Source: Plantago ovata (lineage: Eukaryota; Streptophyta; Magnoliopsida; Lamiales; Plantaginaceae). From it: a DNA stretch of 64,000 nt. Both the position numbers and the translations under genes were made by a program. Each line of letters opens with the position of its first letter. The first letter of the stretch is position 1. The stretch covers positions 49,322,362 through 49,386,361 of the forward strand of contig CM051457.1 of assembly GCA_028274465.1 (NCBI GenBank), given 5' to 3'. This document shows, in pieces, positions 1-10,145 of the stretch. The notes below the pieces were generated by a model. The model had not been told where the DNA came from. It worked only from the letters and a program-made list of their open reading frames with translations, and did no database searches.

Positions 1-2759
1 GGTAAGAAGAATGCTGATGCAGTATCTCTGTTTCCTCCTGCATTCAGAGCAACAGCTCTGCCTCGCCAGTCAATTACAGGTGAGCCACTCGAACCACCTT
101 TTGTTCCGGAAGCAGCCTGTGTTCCACAGTGAAGATATTAGGAGAGATGAAACTATTATAGGTGAAAATATCAGGATTGTAGGAACCAAATGGAGAAAAA
201 AAAGTTGGTAAGCAAGAGATAGATGGACTGATATACCCACAATGATACAATAACAGCAAACTTCACTACTGAAACTAATCAAGTATTCTTATTGGAAACT
301 TTCAAGTCTCGTCGTGTTGAGACATATTATCGGTCAAATTACTCACCAAAATAAGTGCAACCCGTATTTAATGTACAAATTTAAGGACAGCACTCAACTA
401 TATATTGAAGTATAAAAAAGCACAACGCAATCATCTTTCAATAACTTTTTCCTTAAGATTGTACCATTTCCAGATATGAAGGCCTAAACAATGAAATTGT
501 GTGTCTTCATCCAAATTCATGTTATATGATTGAAACATCTAGCGACTATGTATTACAAACTAAAAATAAAAACGATAGAATATTTCCCCAGACCTCTCTA
601 TATTTTTATAAATCTCTGAATCCTCTTAATTTTCTAATAAGAACAATCAAAGTCAGGATAGATCACTTATAGTATGAAAAATATTGCAAAATAGCAGCGT
701 TAACATAGTTAAGTACTAAAGTCTTGACGAGAATATTTCTGCATAACTCTAAATGGGGAGAGAAAAAAAAAGTGAGAGAGAAGGAGGCATCTTAAGTTAG
801 AAGCTTACTTGCAGGTAGAATGTATTGAAGTCATTGTACCCGTCCCTGCATATATGGAAAACAACAAGCTTTTAATAAAGAACATGAAATTTAAACAGAG
901 AATAACCAGAAAAGGATTGAAGAGTTCAAGAAAACAAACGGACCTTTTCATCCTATTAGTGTTTCCCAAACAAACAATATTCCGATTTCCGAATACAAAG
1001 GAAGTGAATGTTAATGTGGTTATAATGGACATTACTACCTTAGAGTAGTTAAATCAGCTTATTAAGGAATTGAAGTAAGGTTACAAGCAAAAGATGATTT
1101 TGTTTCTATGTAGTGCAATAGTTCTCTGGACTTGTTTTACTATGATCAAATGTGACAAAGACCTGAGCACATTGAAATGTGCATGTACCTATTGTATTCT
1201 GGGGCTTCTCTATCCAAACGTGCAAGAGTGCTAGCTACAATAGAAACCTGAAAGTTCAAGAAGAGGAGGAAAATATGGTAAAGAAACTGTAAATTACAAT
1301 AAATAACCAACACATAGCAGCAGAGCAACTTTAATAAGTAGCTGCAAATTGATGTATATTATATTTCAGTTTTCAAACACAAGTCAGTACTCAGTACACT
1401 ATAAACAAAAGAATCCTGAATGAATCAGATCCACTTATCACAAAAGCTGTGATATTTTGTAACCCTTCGAACATTTCTGATGCCATGTTGAGATATATAT
1501 CCAAGGCGTTCTTTATACTTATTGAATATGATGCAAATCATTCTATAAAGCAGTGTACATACCTTTTCTCCACTATCATTGCCCACAACCCTAACTTCAA
1601 GGCCCACACAAGCTTCCTCGGGAGCAAGTGGAATTTCCTCGTAGCTCAAGAATTGTATGGCAGAAGGGTCATAGACAAAGAAGCCAAAATCATGAACCTA
1701 GAGAAACAGGTAGCCAGAAAAAGTTCTTCAGTCTGTATTTGATTCAAGCTTAATTGAGCAAAACTATAGACTATGTCCAACTACATTGAAATGGAAGGAA
1801 TTATAAAAACTTCTAGAAGTACATATATCAGAGTGCAAAAACTGACTAGCAAGTCAAAATGGAAATTAAGAACATAGTGTATCCATCTACACTCTTCCTT
1901 GAATATTCCCCAAGACTAGGCACACCTAATTATAAGTACCCTATGATTTTAAAATCGGATACATAGCTTCCTTTTTCATTCACAGCCTAAACTTGACATG
2001 ATTTTCACAATGTTAAGAGAGCAGGTGTACTAGCAATCTACACAACTAACCACTTTAAGATAAAACTGTCGAAACAAGACCAAAACGCAAGTAATGAAGT
2101 GCCACCTCGTTACCGTCTTATGATCAATGATATGTATCCCATTCGCAAATTGTTAAACCCTTGCAGATAAATTGCAACTCATCATCTCAATATATATACT
2201 CACCGGGTCTCTATAAATGGGATAAATAGGAACCTCTTCCCGGTTCATGAACATAGCCTCAGCTACAACTGGACCTACAATGACAATCACAAACGGAGTT
2301 ATAAGGTGGTGCAGTGGAAGTGGAAGGTAGTTTGGGTTGGTGAAGTAGAGGTGCAGGGTTCGATCGGCGGTTTAGGTGTGGATATATAAGGTGGTATAGT
2401 ATATTTATATAAAATTAGTGTAGAAGTAGTTAATATCGTTTCAAAGAAAACAATGACAATCACAAACAAGGCAACAACTTCACTAAACAAAAACAATACG
2501 AATGAATAAGTAAACCTGTCTGGACTACATGGCGATTGGTGAGAAGGATCCCACGGCGCTTATCAACCACAAATCCAGTGGCAGAATACGCACCGGGAGC
2601 CTCGGTGTCGAAAGCACGGGGAGCAGTGGTACGAATGACGACGACAGCTGGAACAACTCTATCGAGAGCTGCACGCCAATCCTCAGCCGTGACAGTGCCA
2701 TTCCCGATCAATGGCAGCTGGTCAACGATCGAATTATCCTCCAACACTACCGTCCCCAT
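1..2759 (-). CDS. DEG7: DEG7-like serine protease paralogue, 5' part (runs off the left edge)
   Basis: This is the 5' half of a second DEG7 (HtrA/Do-like) protease gene. Six exons can be placed: 2759-2516, 2274-2204, 1697-1563, 1247-1189, 845-809 and 116 to beyond the edge, all with GT-AG borders. Exons 2 to 5 (71, 135, 59 and 37 nt) have exactly the sizes of exons 2-5 in the complete gene at 47650. The catalytic triad is visible: His in TNRHVV (exon 1), Asp in VHDFGFF (exon 3) and Ser in GGSSGSPV (exon 6). The N terminus is about 17 residues longer than in the complete copy. No stop or frameshift is seen, so the copy may be functional; the PDZ region and the second protease-like domain lie outside the window. 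The start ATG at 2759 is the first in frame with the conserved AEDWR segment. A SINE lies in intron 1. From the family I infer a role in degrading damaged photosystem II proteins. Confidence 0.88.
2295..2449 (+). mobile_element. tRNA-derived SINE with 18-bp target duplication
   Basis: This 155-bp insertion is flanked by a perfect 18-bp direct repeat, ACAATGACAATCACAAAC, at 2277-2294 and 2450-2467. Near its 5' end it has an A-box-like TGGTGCAGTGG (2307-2317) and, about 40 bp later, a B-box-like GGTTCGATC (2357-2365), the internal RNA polymerase III promoter layout of tRNA-derived SINEs. The 3' end is A-rich (CAAAGAAA). It lies in intron 1 of the DEG7 paralogue, in the opposite orientation, with its left target copy overlapping the 3' splice site of that intron. 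The family name cannot be given from sequence alone. Confidence 0.8.
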
Positions 2760-3641
2760 TCCAAAATCGAAATCACAGTAGCAGCGATTCAGAACTCGGA
2801 TTTCGTAAAAACAACACAGGTCAATGAAATTAATTTACAAAATGTAAATGCACAGGAGCAAGTATAAAGATATATATATGTGTATTGGAGAGAAGAAAAG
2901 GATTTGTTAATGTGTTCATACCTCATTTTCGCGGCAACTTCTTCTTCTTCTTCATGATTGGATTTGATTATTTATTTGTTGCTGAGCAGACTAGAGAGAA
3001 AGTGAAAGACACTAGGGTGGACTAAGTCATTATTTGGTTGTTACGAAAACTTTTTTGGGTTGTTACGAGCCCTGTCCGTGTCATCGTGAGTCGTGACTGA
3101 TGACGACACTTTCTTCAAATTTTAAAGCTTTAAAATATGAGGAATCCGGCAGTTACACCATTTGATTTTAGACATCGAAAATAAAAATAATAGTTATACT
3201 TGTAGCTAGTGATATCAAATGCGGAAATATAAAATTATTGTATACATATCTAAAAATGACAAACAAATGAAATGGTGCAAATCTAACAAGACGTCTAAAA
3301 TTGCAAAATGATGAAACTGTTCTAGAAAGAACGGATTAATTCCTATACTCAGTGACCTTAATCTCTTCTCCTTGACTTCCCGGTCAAGTACTTAATTACT
3401 ATGTTCATGATGGATGAAGCTATTCTTTGGGCTCCACCACTAAATAATTCATCTGCTCAACATTCTTAGAGCTCTTCCTTAGATTTTCAAGCCAAGTACT
3501 TCCTCTGCTCTTGAACTCTTCCTTAGTGTGGCCTTCCAAGTACTTCATCTGCTCCATTCTCCTTGGTTTTGGTTGCTTTGTGAGCTGGTTATCGGTGAAG
3601 CAAATATTCATAACTTTTCAGTTAATCAGATAAGCTTGTGA
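2760..3641. other. 5' flank of the DEG7 paralogue, no other gene seen
   Basis: The stretch just upstream of 2759 should hold the 5' UTR and promoter of the minus-strand DEG7 paralogue. A 63-codon minus-strand reading frame at 3611-3420 is rich in Lys and Glu and matches no family I recognise. Nothing else is supported. Confidence 0.5.
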
Positions 3642-3990
3642 GTACGTGATTAACGTGTATTTTACACTTTCATTCGAGTCTTTTTTTCACCTATTTTTGC
3701 TATCCTCTATGTTAATTTAGTTATATTATAGTGCATTTTATTAGAATAGTGTCACGTTTACCTTTAGTTTGCATTTTTCAGGTTTTAGGTGAAAAACGTG
3801 TTTTCCGAGCAATTATATTGAAGAGAACGAAGAATCGGTGTTCCGAGGACATTTTTGGAGTATCTAGAAGGTTCCGGATGGGATTTGAAGTCTAGGGGTC
3901 GAGTTTCAAGGCTTAAAGGTCACTAGAAGGCAAAATCCGTGTCCGAAAAGGAAAAGAAATCCAAAAACGCATCCCTCGCCGACTGGAGCT

Positions 3991-4070
3991 CCCGGGCGGT
4001 TCGCCCGGGATGTGGGGCGGTTGCCCCACACCAGGCGGTTCGCCCGGTGTGTGGGGCGACTCGCCCCACA
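3991..4070. repeat. cluster of short GC palindromes in the 5' LTR
   Basis: In 80 bp there are about four hairpin-forming units: CCCGGGCGGTTCGCCCGGG, then GTGGGGCGGTTGCCCCAC, then CAGGCGGTTCGCCCGGTG, then GTGTGGGGCGACTCGCCCCA. Each has a 6-8 bp stem and a loop of about 3 nt. The cluster ends 13 bp before the TATA box. The copy in the 3' LTR has one more base in the second unit (GGTTCGCC), so the 5' copy has lost a base there. Confidence 0.85.
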
Positions 4071-4083
4071 CGTTCCGAACTCC

Positions 4084-4091
4084 TATATATA
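4084..4091 (+). promoter_or_regulatory. TATA box of the 5' LTR
   Basis: TATATATA lies directly after the palindrome cluster and about 750 bp before the LTR end. The same arrangement is present at 10583-10590 in the 3' LTR. It is the likely core promoter of the element's genomic RNA. Confidence 0.6.
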
Positions 4092-4838
4092 GTTGCAGTT
4101 TCTCTACGTTTTTTCAGACTTTCTCGGACCTTTTTTCATACCTTTCTCATTAGTTTTAGGTAGGATTCTCCAGAGCCTGTTCTGGGAATTCTTAGCATAG
4201 GAGACAATTTTTCTTATCAATTTGGAGCTTGTGAGTTCGCGATTCTTCGGAGATTGACAACCTTCGTCGGTAACATTGTATCTCACGATTTTTCTATTTA
4301 TATTTATATCTTTCAACATGTTTTCATTCAATCTTGCATTGATTTCTGTTGATTGCATGACATCTATGAGTAGCTAAATCTATCGTTGGTGATAGTATGT
4401 GATTTCTTAGCGAGGGTTCTTAATTATGCATGATGGCGGTAATGCGAATGAGACTTTGAGTTATTGCTTTATTTCTTTGATCTATCTAAGCCCTCTATCT
4501 TCGTAGTGTTGAATTGAACGGAACACATTGGACAATTCATGATCTTAGATTTCTATGCAAAACGGTCGGGTACTTCATGCATGATTATTAACCTGCTATG
4601 CTTTGAATGATCATACTATCACTAACTTCCATTATCTTGATAAGAAAAATCTGTGCTAAGTCGTTTGTTGAGTTTATAGTTTAAGTTAAATTAGATAAAG
4701 CTAGTTATAGTCCTTAGAGATCGACACTCGAGGTTATTTTACTGCTACACTACGGTTTTCGTTGTAGTTGTGAATTGCCTTTGGCTAAAAACAAATTTAT
4801 TTGATTAATTGAATCTGACAAATTCCAGTTCATCAAAT

Positions 4839-4856
4839 TGGCGCCGTTGCCGGGGA
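4839..4856 (+). other. primer-binding site (tRNA-Asp type)
   Basis: TGGCGCCGTTGCCGGGGA starts 3 nt after the 5' LTR. It is the tRNA-Asp-complementary primer site known from Athila and related plant Ty3/gypsy elements, where minus-strand DNA synthesis begins. Confidence 0.88.
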
Positions 4857-4944
4857 CTATACTCCTTTTTTCTGTTTCGGTTACTTATATTTTCAGCATT
4901 CAATTCCTAGAATTAGTAGTTTAGTTTATTTTGTTTTTTTTTTC

Positions 4945-5904
4945 TTGATACTATTTTCAAATATATCTCGATTTATCGTTGAATTTCAGTTTTGGCGATT
5001 TCTAACAAGACTGATTTTCGGTTGTGAGTTACTTCTGTCACAGATATTCAGGTCTTGTGATGGCTCGCCCACTTTTGAAATCATGGGTTCAACCCAACAA
5101 AGCACTGATGAGAGGCCCGGCTATTGTTCTTTCTGCTGCAACTCGAGATTTGGAATCAAAAGTTGCATGTTCCAGCAACTCCCGAGGTTCTATGGGTTGG
5201 CTAGGGAGGATGTTATGGGATACTTGAATGATATTGACAATTTCGTCAACCAACTTCCACGACCCGGAGCTGAAATAACGGATGATGAGCTGAGGATGAA
5301 GGTTTTTGCTATGGGGCTTGGTGATAAAGCCAAGTCATGGTTAGGCTCTCTGGAAGCCGGATCACTAGACACCTGGGCCAAGGTGTATTCTGCTTTTATG
5401 GAGAAATATTTTCCCCATACTTTGACCATTGCGCTGAAGGCGCAAATTACTGGTTTCAAGCAAGACTATGATGAGACCATCTACACCGCTTTCGAGAGGT
5501 TCAAGGACCTCATGCACAAGTGTCCACACCATGGTTTTGAGCTTCCTGATCTTGTCCAACACTTCTACAATGGACTCACATATGAGAGTCAACAGGTGGT
5601 GGATTTCCAATGCCGTGGTACTATCTGGGAAGAGACTGCCGAGGATGTGTGGGCGTGTTTCGAAAGGCTTGCTAAAGGATCTCAGTTCAAGGATCCAAGA
5701 GCAATGGTTAGGAGGCGTGGACCTGAGGCTCCACAAAACCAGGAGATCCCAATGCATGAAGTCAATGGTGTGAGTGGCGATAGGTTCGAAGGTTTCGCCA
5801 ATCAGATGAGGCAAGCTTTAAGTGGCCTAATCGGAACATCTCTCTCCAGCGAGGTATGTGGGGTGTGCAAGAATTATGGGCATGGGGCTCATATGTGTAG
5901 ATAG
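4945..5904 (+). CDS. retrotransposon GAG polyprotein
   Basis: The frame encodes a plant Ty3/gypsy GAG. The conserved retrotransposon GAG domain runs from about residue 80 to 235 and contains LGDKAKSWLGSL, FMEKYFPHT, a FERFKDLMHKCPHHGFE segment and FYNGL. Near the C terminus (about 305-318) is a CCHC zinc knuckle, CGVCKNYGHGAHMC, for RNA binding. A parallel frame starting at the ATG at 5060 carries residues resembling the usual Athila N terminus (MARPLLKSW, then ATRDLESKV). A frameshift near 5160 has probably joined an unrelated N terminus to the GAG domain, and the true start is likely 5060. The frame ends in TAG right after the knuckle. The protein would form the virus-like particle in the cytoplasm. 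Confidence 0.85.
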   Translation: MILFSNISRFIVEFQFWRFLTRLIFGCELLLSQIFRSCDGSPTFEIMGSTQQSTDERPGYCSFCCNSRFGIKSCMFQQLPRFYGLAREDVMGYLNDIDNFVNQLPRPGAEITDDELRMKVFAMGLGDKAKSWLGSLEAGSLDTWAKVYSAFMEKYFPHTLTIALKAQITGFKQDYDETIYTAFERFKDLMHKCPHHGFELPDLVQHFYNGLTYESQQVVDFQCRGTIWEETAEDVWACFERLAKGSQFKDPRAMVRRRGPEAPQNQEIPMHEVNGVSGDRFEGFANQMRQALSGLIGTSLSSEVCGVCKNYGHGAHMCR

Positions 5905-5990
5905 ATCTAGCACGAGAAGATGTTCACTGGGTAAACCGTAGTAATCCAACTCCTAAGGTCGAAGCATCTACATCCAAGTCAGCAACTCTC

Positions 5991-6830
5991 TTGGATAATT
6001 TACAAAAATTGGTGGATTTCACCCAAGTGTTTTTTAAGAGATACGAGGAGGATTCGGCGAAGATCAATGCTCGTCTGGATCAATTGGAAGCTAGAGCTAG
6101 TAGAGAGCAGGGGAAGTTACATAGCAACACTGAGAGGTCCATGTCGATCAACTTGGTGGGAGATCTTCCGGTGGAAATCACCATTAAGCAAGTTGCTACG
6201 TGCGAGTGTGGTGCAAAAGACAAGCCTCCATTTGCCAAGGAGGAAGATAAAGATCTGGGACTCAACGTAAGTAATGAAGAACCTAAGGATCCTGAACCAA
6301 TTCCTGATAGCTTTGATGTTAAGATTGGGATTGGTAGTCTCGATGACGTCCGTGCTACACTAGATACGGGATCCTACTCGAATGTGCTACCCATGAATGT
6401 GTTTGAGAAGAGTGGCCTTGGAGAGCTTTCGAAGCATAAGGCCATTGTGCAACTAGCGGATGGATCCTTTGTACGACCCGAGGGCATTGTGAAGAATGTA
6501 TTGGTTAAGATTGGTGAAGCTTCTGTGTACACCAATTTCGTTGTGATGCCGGCATCTACACCTGGGATGAGTGATGTCGTTCTCTTGGGGCAAACCTTCT
6601 TGACCAATCTACGCTCCGTAATCGACATCTACCGAAGAACTTGCACAATTGAGGTGGATGGCAAGCAACATGTGTTGCGAGCCATATCTGATCCTAATCC
6701 TCGCTTTAATGCTTCTCATACTATTAACTATGTTGGTCTTGTTGTGTATGTCCATTCTTATTCTCAGGTACTAGGTATGAGGAAGAGATCAATGAAGGGG
6801 AAGTATAGTACCCGTAAGGGCAAGACCTAA
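5991..6830 (+). CDS. retropepsin-like aspartic protease region
   Basis: This frame follows GAG by about 90 nt in a different frame and has no ATG at its upstream end (its first usable codon is TTG). It is probably the continuation of a GAG-protease polyprotein after a frameshift. Residues 1-60 form a charged helical segment. The aspartic protease domain is at about 105-225: the catalytic motif LDTGSYSNVLP sits at about 125, followed by the flap-side segment VQLADGSFVRPEG and then the VVLLGQTFL segment before the C-terminal strand. The enzyme would cleave the polyprotein in the particle. No reverse transcriptase follows; the frame ends at TAA and the non-coding part begins. Confidence 0.82.
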   Translation: MDNLQKLVDFTQVFFKRYEEDSAKINARLDQLEARASREQGKLHSNTERSMSINLVGDLPVEITIKQVATCECGAKDKPPFAKEEDKDLGLNVSNEEPKDPEPIPDSFDVKIGIGSLDDVRATLDTGSYSNVLPMNVFEKSGLGELSKHKAIVQLADGSFVRPEGIVKNVLVKIGEASVYTNFVVMPASTPGMSDVVLLGQTFLTNLRSVIDIYRRTCTIEVDGKQHVLRAISDPNPRFNASHTINYVGLVVYVHSYSQVLGMRKRSMKGKYSTRKGKT

Positions 6831-6889
6831 GGAGCGCGAAGGAGTTGAGTCAGAGACTTTTTAAACAATGGCGCTATCCGGGAGGCAAC

Positions 6890-8292
6890 TGATGATGTCG
6901 TTTTTCACCAATTAAATTTGTTTTAAAAGCCAAAGAACACTTATCACTACACAAACTAGAGTGCAATGGCAAGTTTTCCCCGAGTGTCATTCTCTCGGGA
7001 CCTAACGTGGCTTTGCTGGAGGTTTTTGCTAGTAATTTCAGTCAACGAGTTCAAAATGTTTATAGAATCGCTTTCTTAGAATAAAGCAACGAGAAATCAG
7101 ATTGTTGTAATCAAGTTTGGAAAATGGTTGGTGGTAGAAATCAAATACACATGCATGGGTTACGAATATGCTCACAAGTTCAGTGCGTAAAACCTTCGAT
7201 CAAGTCTGCTAAGCAACTTGTCTAGGTAACTTTCAAGACACACATCATAAAAGACCACTATCAATACTTTAGAGGTGCTTGTCACTAACACCATTTATCT
7301 AGCATGCTGCAAATCTCTAACATACAATCCTATAGCTTTCATTGACCAAGAGTTTGTCACTATACTCAATTCGAATATATTTTATAGGCAACTAAGAATC
7401 ATATGAAGGAATTTGCAACAAGATTGAATCGCAATCTCATGTAAGCATAAACATAACCCATAACATGCATATTCTACATTCTACCACCAACACAAAGGAT
7501 TTAGCTACTCATATTCATCAACATAGACATCAAATCATATGAATTGTAAATAGAATACATCAAATCAAACTACTAGACAAGAGATAATGATACAATGTTA
7601 CCACCAAGCTGTCACTAATCGGTGGGTATTGATGAAAACCTCTCCGTAGATGAAACAATGGATGAAATCCTATGCCAAAACCTTTAATCCAATCTAAAAT
7701 ACAATATAATCTGAGTTTTCTCTGAGTTTTGGGGCTTAGGAGCTCTCCAAAATGAAGCTACAGTTCAAAAGTATCTAAAAAGTAACAGAAGATCAAATCT
7801 AAGAAGGAAAATCCAAAAACGTAACCGTTGCCAAGCGGACCGCTTGTAGAGGCCAAGCGGAGCGCTTGGCAAGCGAAGCGCTTTGGCACTCCAAGCGCTT
7901 CGCTTGGCTGCTGTGCCAAAGCTCCTGGAAAATGAAGCGAAGCGCTTCACTATTCCAGGCGCTTAGCTTGGCTCCTGGGCATATTTTTGTCTTCCAACTC
8001 AATCTTTTTGCCCTCGTACGGCCCTCGGGTGCCTTGGACTCATCCTTCTCGATGCTTATTGATGCTCAAACACTCACGAACAAGCCGTGGAGATCACGAA
8101 ACTTCAACGGGGCCATTTTCTATCAAAAAGCTCGTTTTTAACTCCAAAAACGCCATTTCGTACCTGAGTGCCTGAAAATGCAGAAAACAATAAACGTGAC
8201 ACTATTCTACAAAACTAACCAAAAAACAAGGCTAAAAGATAGCAAAAGACGGTAAAAAAGACAAGATGAACGCGTCAAAAATACGTTCATCA
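6890..8292 (-). mobile_element. nested solo LTR of a related Athila-type element
   Basis: This 1403-bp segment is bounded by a 5-bp duplication GCAAC (6885-6889 and 8293-8297), has TG...CA ends when read on the minus strand, and shows no internal region. Read in reverse it begins TGATGAACGTATTTTTGAC. It shares with the host LTR the 5' block containing GCTATC and AGAATAGTGTCACGTTT, so it is the same superfamily but a distinct subfamily. It arose by insertion followed by LTR-LTR recombination, within the non-coding 3' region of the host element. Confidence 0.9.
7828..7978. repeat. cluster of AAGCG/CGCTT palindromes in the nested solo LTR
   Basis: Repeated inverted units occupy 150 bp: CCAAGCGGACCGCTTG, CCAAGCGGAGCGCTTGG, AAGCGAAGCGCTT, CCAAGCGCTTCGCTTGG and GAAGCGAAGCGCTTC. 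Their position within the LTR corresponds to the GGCGG palindromes of the other LTRs, but the stem sequence is different. Confidence 0.85.
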
Positions 8293-8442
8293 GCAACCCG
8301 GAGTTTTATCGCTTTCTTGCATTGCATGCATATCATTGTGTTTAATTTTATATTTTCGTATGTTTTTGGTGATAAAATAGGTCTCTAGATGATAATTTAA
8401 CATTTTAGGAGGAAAACTGACACCTCCAGGAGTTTGGAGGTG

Positions 8443-8584
8443 CCGGGCGAACCGCCCCCCACGAGGGGCGATTCGCCTGGCACGACCAGGTAAGCTGGAA
8501 GCCCCAGGCGAATCGCCCCCCACGTGGGGCGGTTCGCCCCGGGCATCCAGTAAACCTGGTGTCCGGATTTTCATCCGGACACCC
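8443..8584. repeat. internal palindrome cluster and a perfect hairpin
   Basis: The segment 8443-8545 repeats GGGCGAACCGCCCC, GGGGCGATTCGCC, GGCGAATCGCCCC and GGGGCGGTTCGCCCC, the same type of unit as in the LTRs. It is followed at about 8559-8584 by a hairpin with stem GGTGTCCGGAT, a 4-nt loop and the exact complement. It lies in the non-coding 3' internal region of the Athila-type element, outside the LTRs. Confidence 0.8.
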
Positions 8585-9235
8585 CATTTTCTACGCATAT
8601 ACTAAATTATTGATCTTTTTATCTCTTTTATCACCTGTTTTGGTTTCTCACGAGTTTCTTTGAGTACTATAGGTTACAGGTACAAGTTTAGCTCTCACCT
8701 TAAATCCACTTTCGACGTTCGGGACGAGCGACGACGTTCAGGTTTGGGGGGGGGGGTTATCGCTTGCTATCTCTATACTTGTTTTGCTTATGATAAACTC
8801 GTGAAACCTTTTGTTTGCATTTGCACGTTTACCGCTTTCTTAGTATTTAGTTGCATACACTACATTCATCCTAGTATAGTTTTGCATGTTTTTGTGTGGA
8901 GTTTATTGCCAAATTTTTTGAAGTTTTTTATTGGGTAGATTAACTAGTTATGACCTTTGACTTTATGTTTCATCTCTATGAATTTGTTTGAGGTTTTTCT
9001 CGCTTGGCTTGTCACATTTATGTTTGCACTTAGTTAAGCTTGGTAGTCTCGACATCACTTAGTGGTGTTTTCTCTACTGCGGTTCACGAAGGCCTTTATA
9101 ATAGGATGATGCATGTTAGAGTCTTGTGGTTGTTTTCCCGAATAATTATGAAGAGGCAACAAGTCTTCACCTTGCTTTGAGATTGCTAAATGCCTAGGAA
9201 GGAGGTAGTGTGAGATTGTGTGATCCATTTTTTGC
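8585..9235. other. non-coding 3' internal region of the Athila-type element
   Basis: No frame longer than about 90 codons is present and none resembles pol or an envelope-like protein. A G9 run lies near 8746. Athila elements commonly have a long non-coding stretch before the polypurine tract. Confidence 0.5.
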
Positions 9236-9375
9236 AACCTATTCTTTCGAATAGGTTTGGGGAGGGAGTTACGCCATCATATGACTTGTTTTTCGATTTT
9301 TGAGTGTTGTGAGTTTGTTTTTTTTTTTTCGTAAAGTTTGTGCTTCAACCTATTCTTTCGAATAGGTTTGGGAGG
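9236..9375 (+). repeat. two copies of a palindrome plus polypurine-tract-like motif
   Basis: The segment CCTATTCTTTCGAATAGG followed by TTTGGGGAGG or TTTGGGAGG occurs at about 9238-9266 and again at about 9350-9377. The purine tail resembles the element's real polypurine tract, GGTTTGGGGAGTT, at 10133. These copies could prime plus-strand synthesis internally, or they may be remnants of a duplication. Confidence 0.65.
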
Positions 9376-9423
9376 TCATTTGTGTGTCATTGTAATTTAT
9401 TTTTCGTTGTGCTACTGCTGGCT

Positions 9424-9546
9424 AAAAAAAAAAAAAATCGAAAAAAAAAGAAGGAAAAGTTCCAGGAAAAAAGAAAAAATCTGGAAAAGAAAAAAAGAAA
9501 AGACCCCAAAAAAGCAAGGAATGGTCCAAAAAAAGAAAGCAAGCCC
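9424..9546. repeat. purine-rich (A/G) low-complexity tract
   Basis: About 120 bp are almost entirely A and G on the plus strand. The Lys-rich reading frames through it reflect composition and not a gene. Confidence 0.8.
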
Positions 9547-10132
9547 AGAAGCAGTTTAGCAAAGTGTTTGTCTCATTTTTCAATTCTTGTAATGTTCGTG
9601 TCGAGTTGTAATTTTTTCTTTTGTTTGTTTGAGTGTCATCTGTTCTAGACCACCCTCGTCCTGCCATTCAGGAAGTGGTGAATAGTTTAAGGCTTTGTTT
9701 GAGAGATGGGTAGAATAGGGGAGTGTTGTCTTTTTTAGGGAACCCTCCTTCGTTTGATGAGAGCCAGTATTGGTTCGACCTCTTTTAGGAAAAGTCTTAA
9801 CTTGGTGAACAACAGTAAGTCCTCAGTTTCATAGGCACGGGACAACCATTCGTATTTTAACATGTTTCATTACGTCGTCACTGACTAGGTCCAGGTAGAG
9901 AATGTTACGAGAGACTATCTTGTTTGACATAAGTGCTTATGTGAATGTGTATGAGTCAATCGGGGCATTCTTCAACCTATATCCATGTTATGATTTGTAT
10001 GGTTTTTGTTCATAAGTTTTTTGATAGATTCAATAGATTAGTTCATTTCATTTGGCATGAGACTCCATTTTTTGTGTTGCATTGTTTATTGCATTAGAGT
10101 CTAGCTTAGTTGCTTGACACAAGCAAAGGTTC

Positions 10133-10145
10133 GGTTTGGGGAGTT
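10133..10145 (+). other. polypurine tract
   Basis: GGTTTGGGGAGTT directly precedes the 3' LTR start and is the expected priming site for plus-strand DNA synthesis. Confidence 0.75.

Larger units (their letters stand above)
3647..4835 (+). repeat. 5' LTR of the Athila-type element
   Basis: This LTR begins TGATTAACG and ends TTCATCA. The ends are imperfect inverted repeats (consensus TGATGAACG, judging from the other LTRs in the window). It is nearly identical to 10146-11335. It carries a cluster of GC palindromes followed closely by a TATA box. Confidence 0.92.

Noticed and set aside
2529-2867. Plus-strand frames of 81-112 codons over the DEG7 paralogue exon 1
   Set aside because: They lie antisense to a clearly conserved protease exon, and their translations have no recognisable motif.
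5365-5814. 149-codon minus-strand frame over GAG
   Set aside because: It is antisense to the conserved GAG domain and has no family resemblance.
9338-9667. Lys-rich plus-strand frames and a Phe-rich minus-strand frame
   Set aside because: They come from a purine-rich low-complexity tract inside the retrotransposon's non-coding region.
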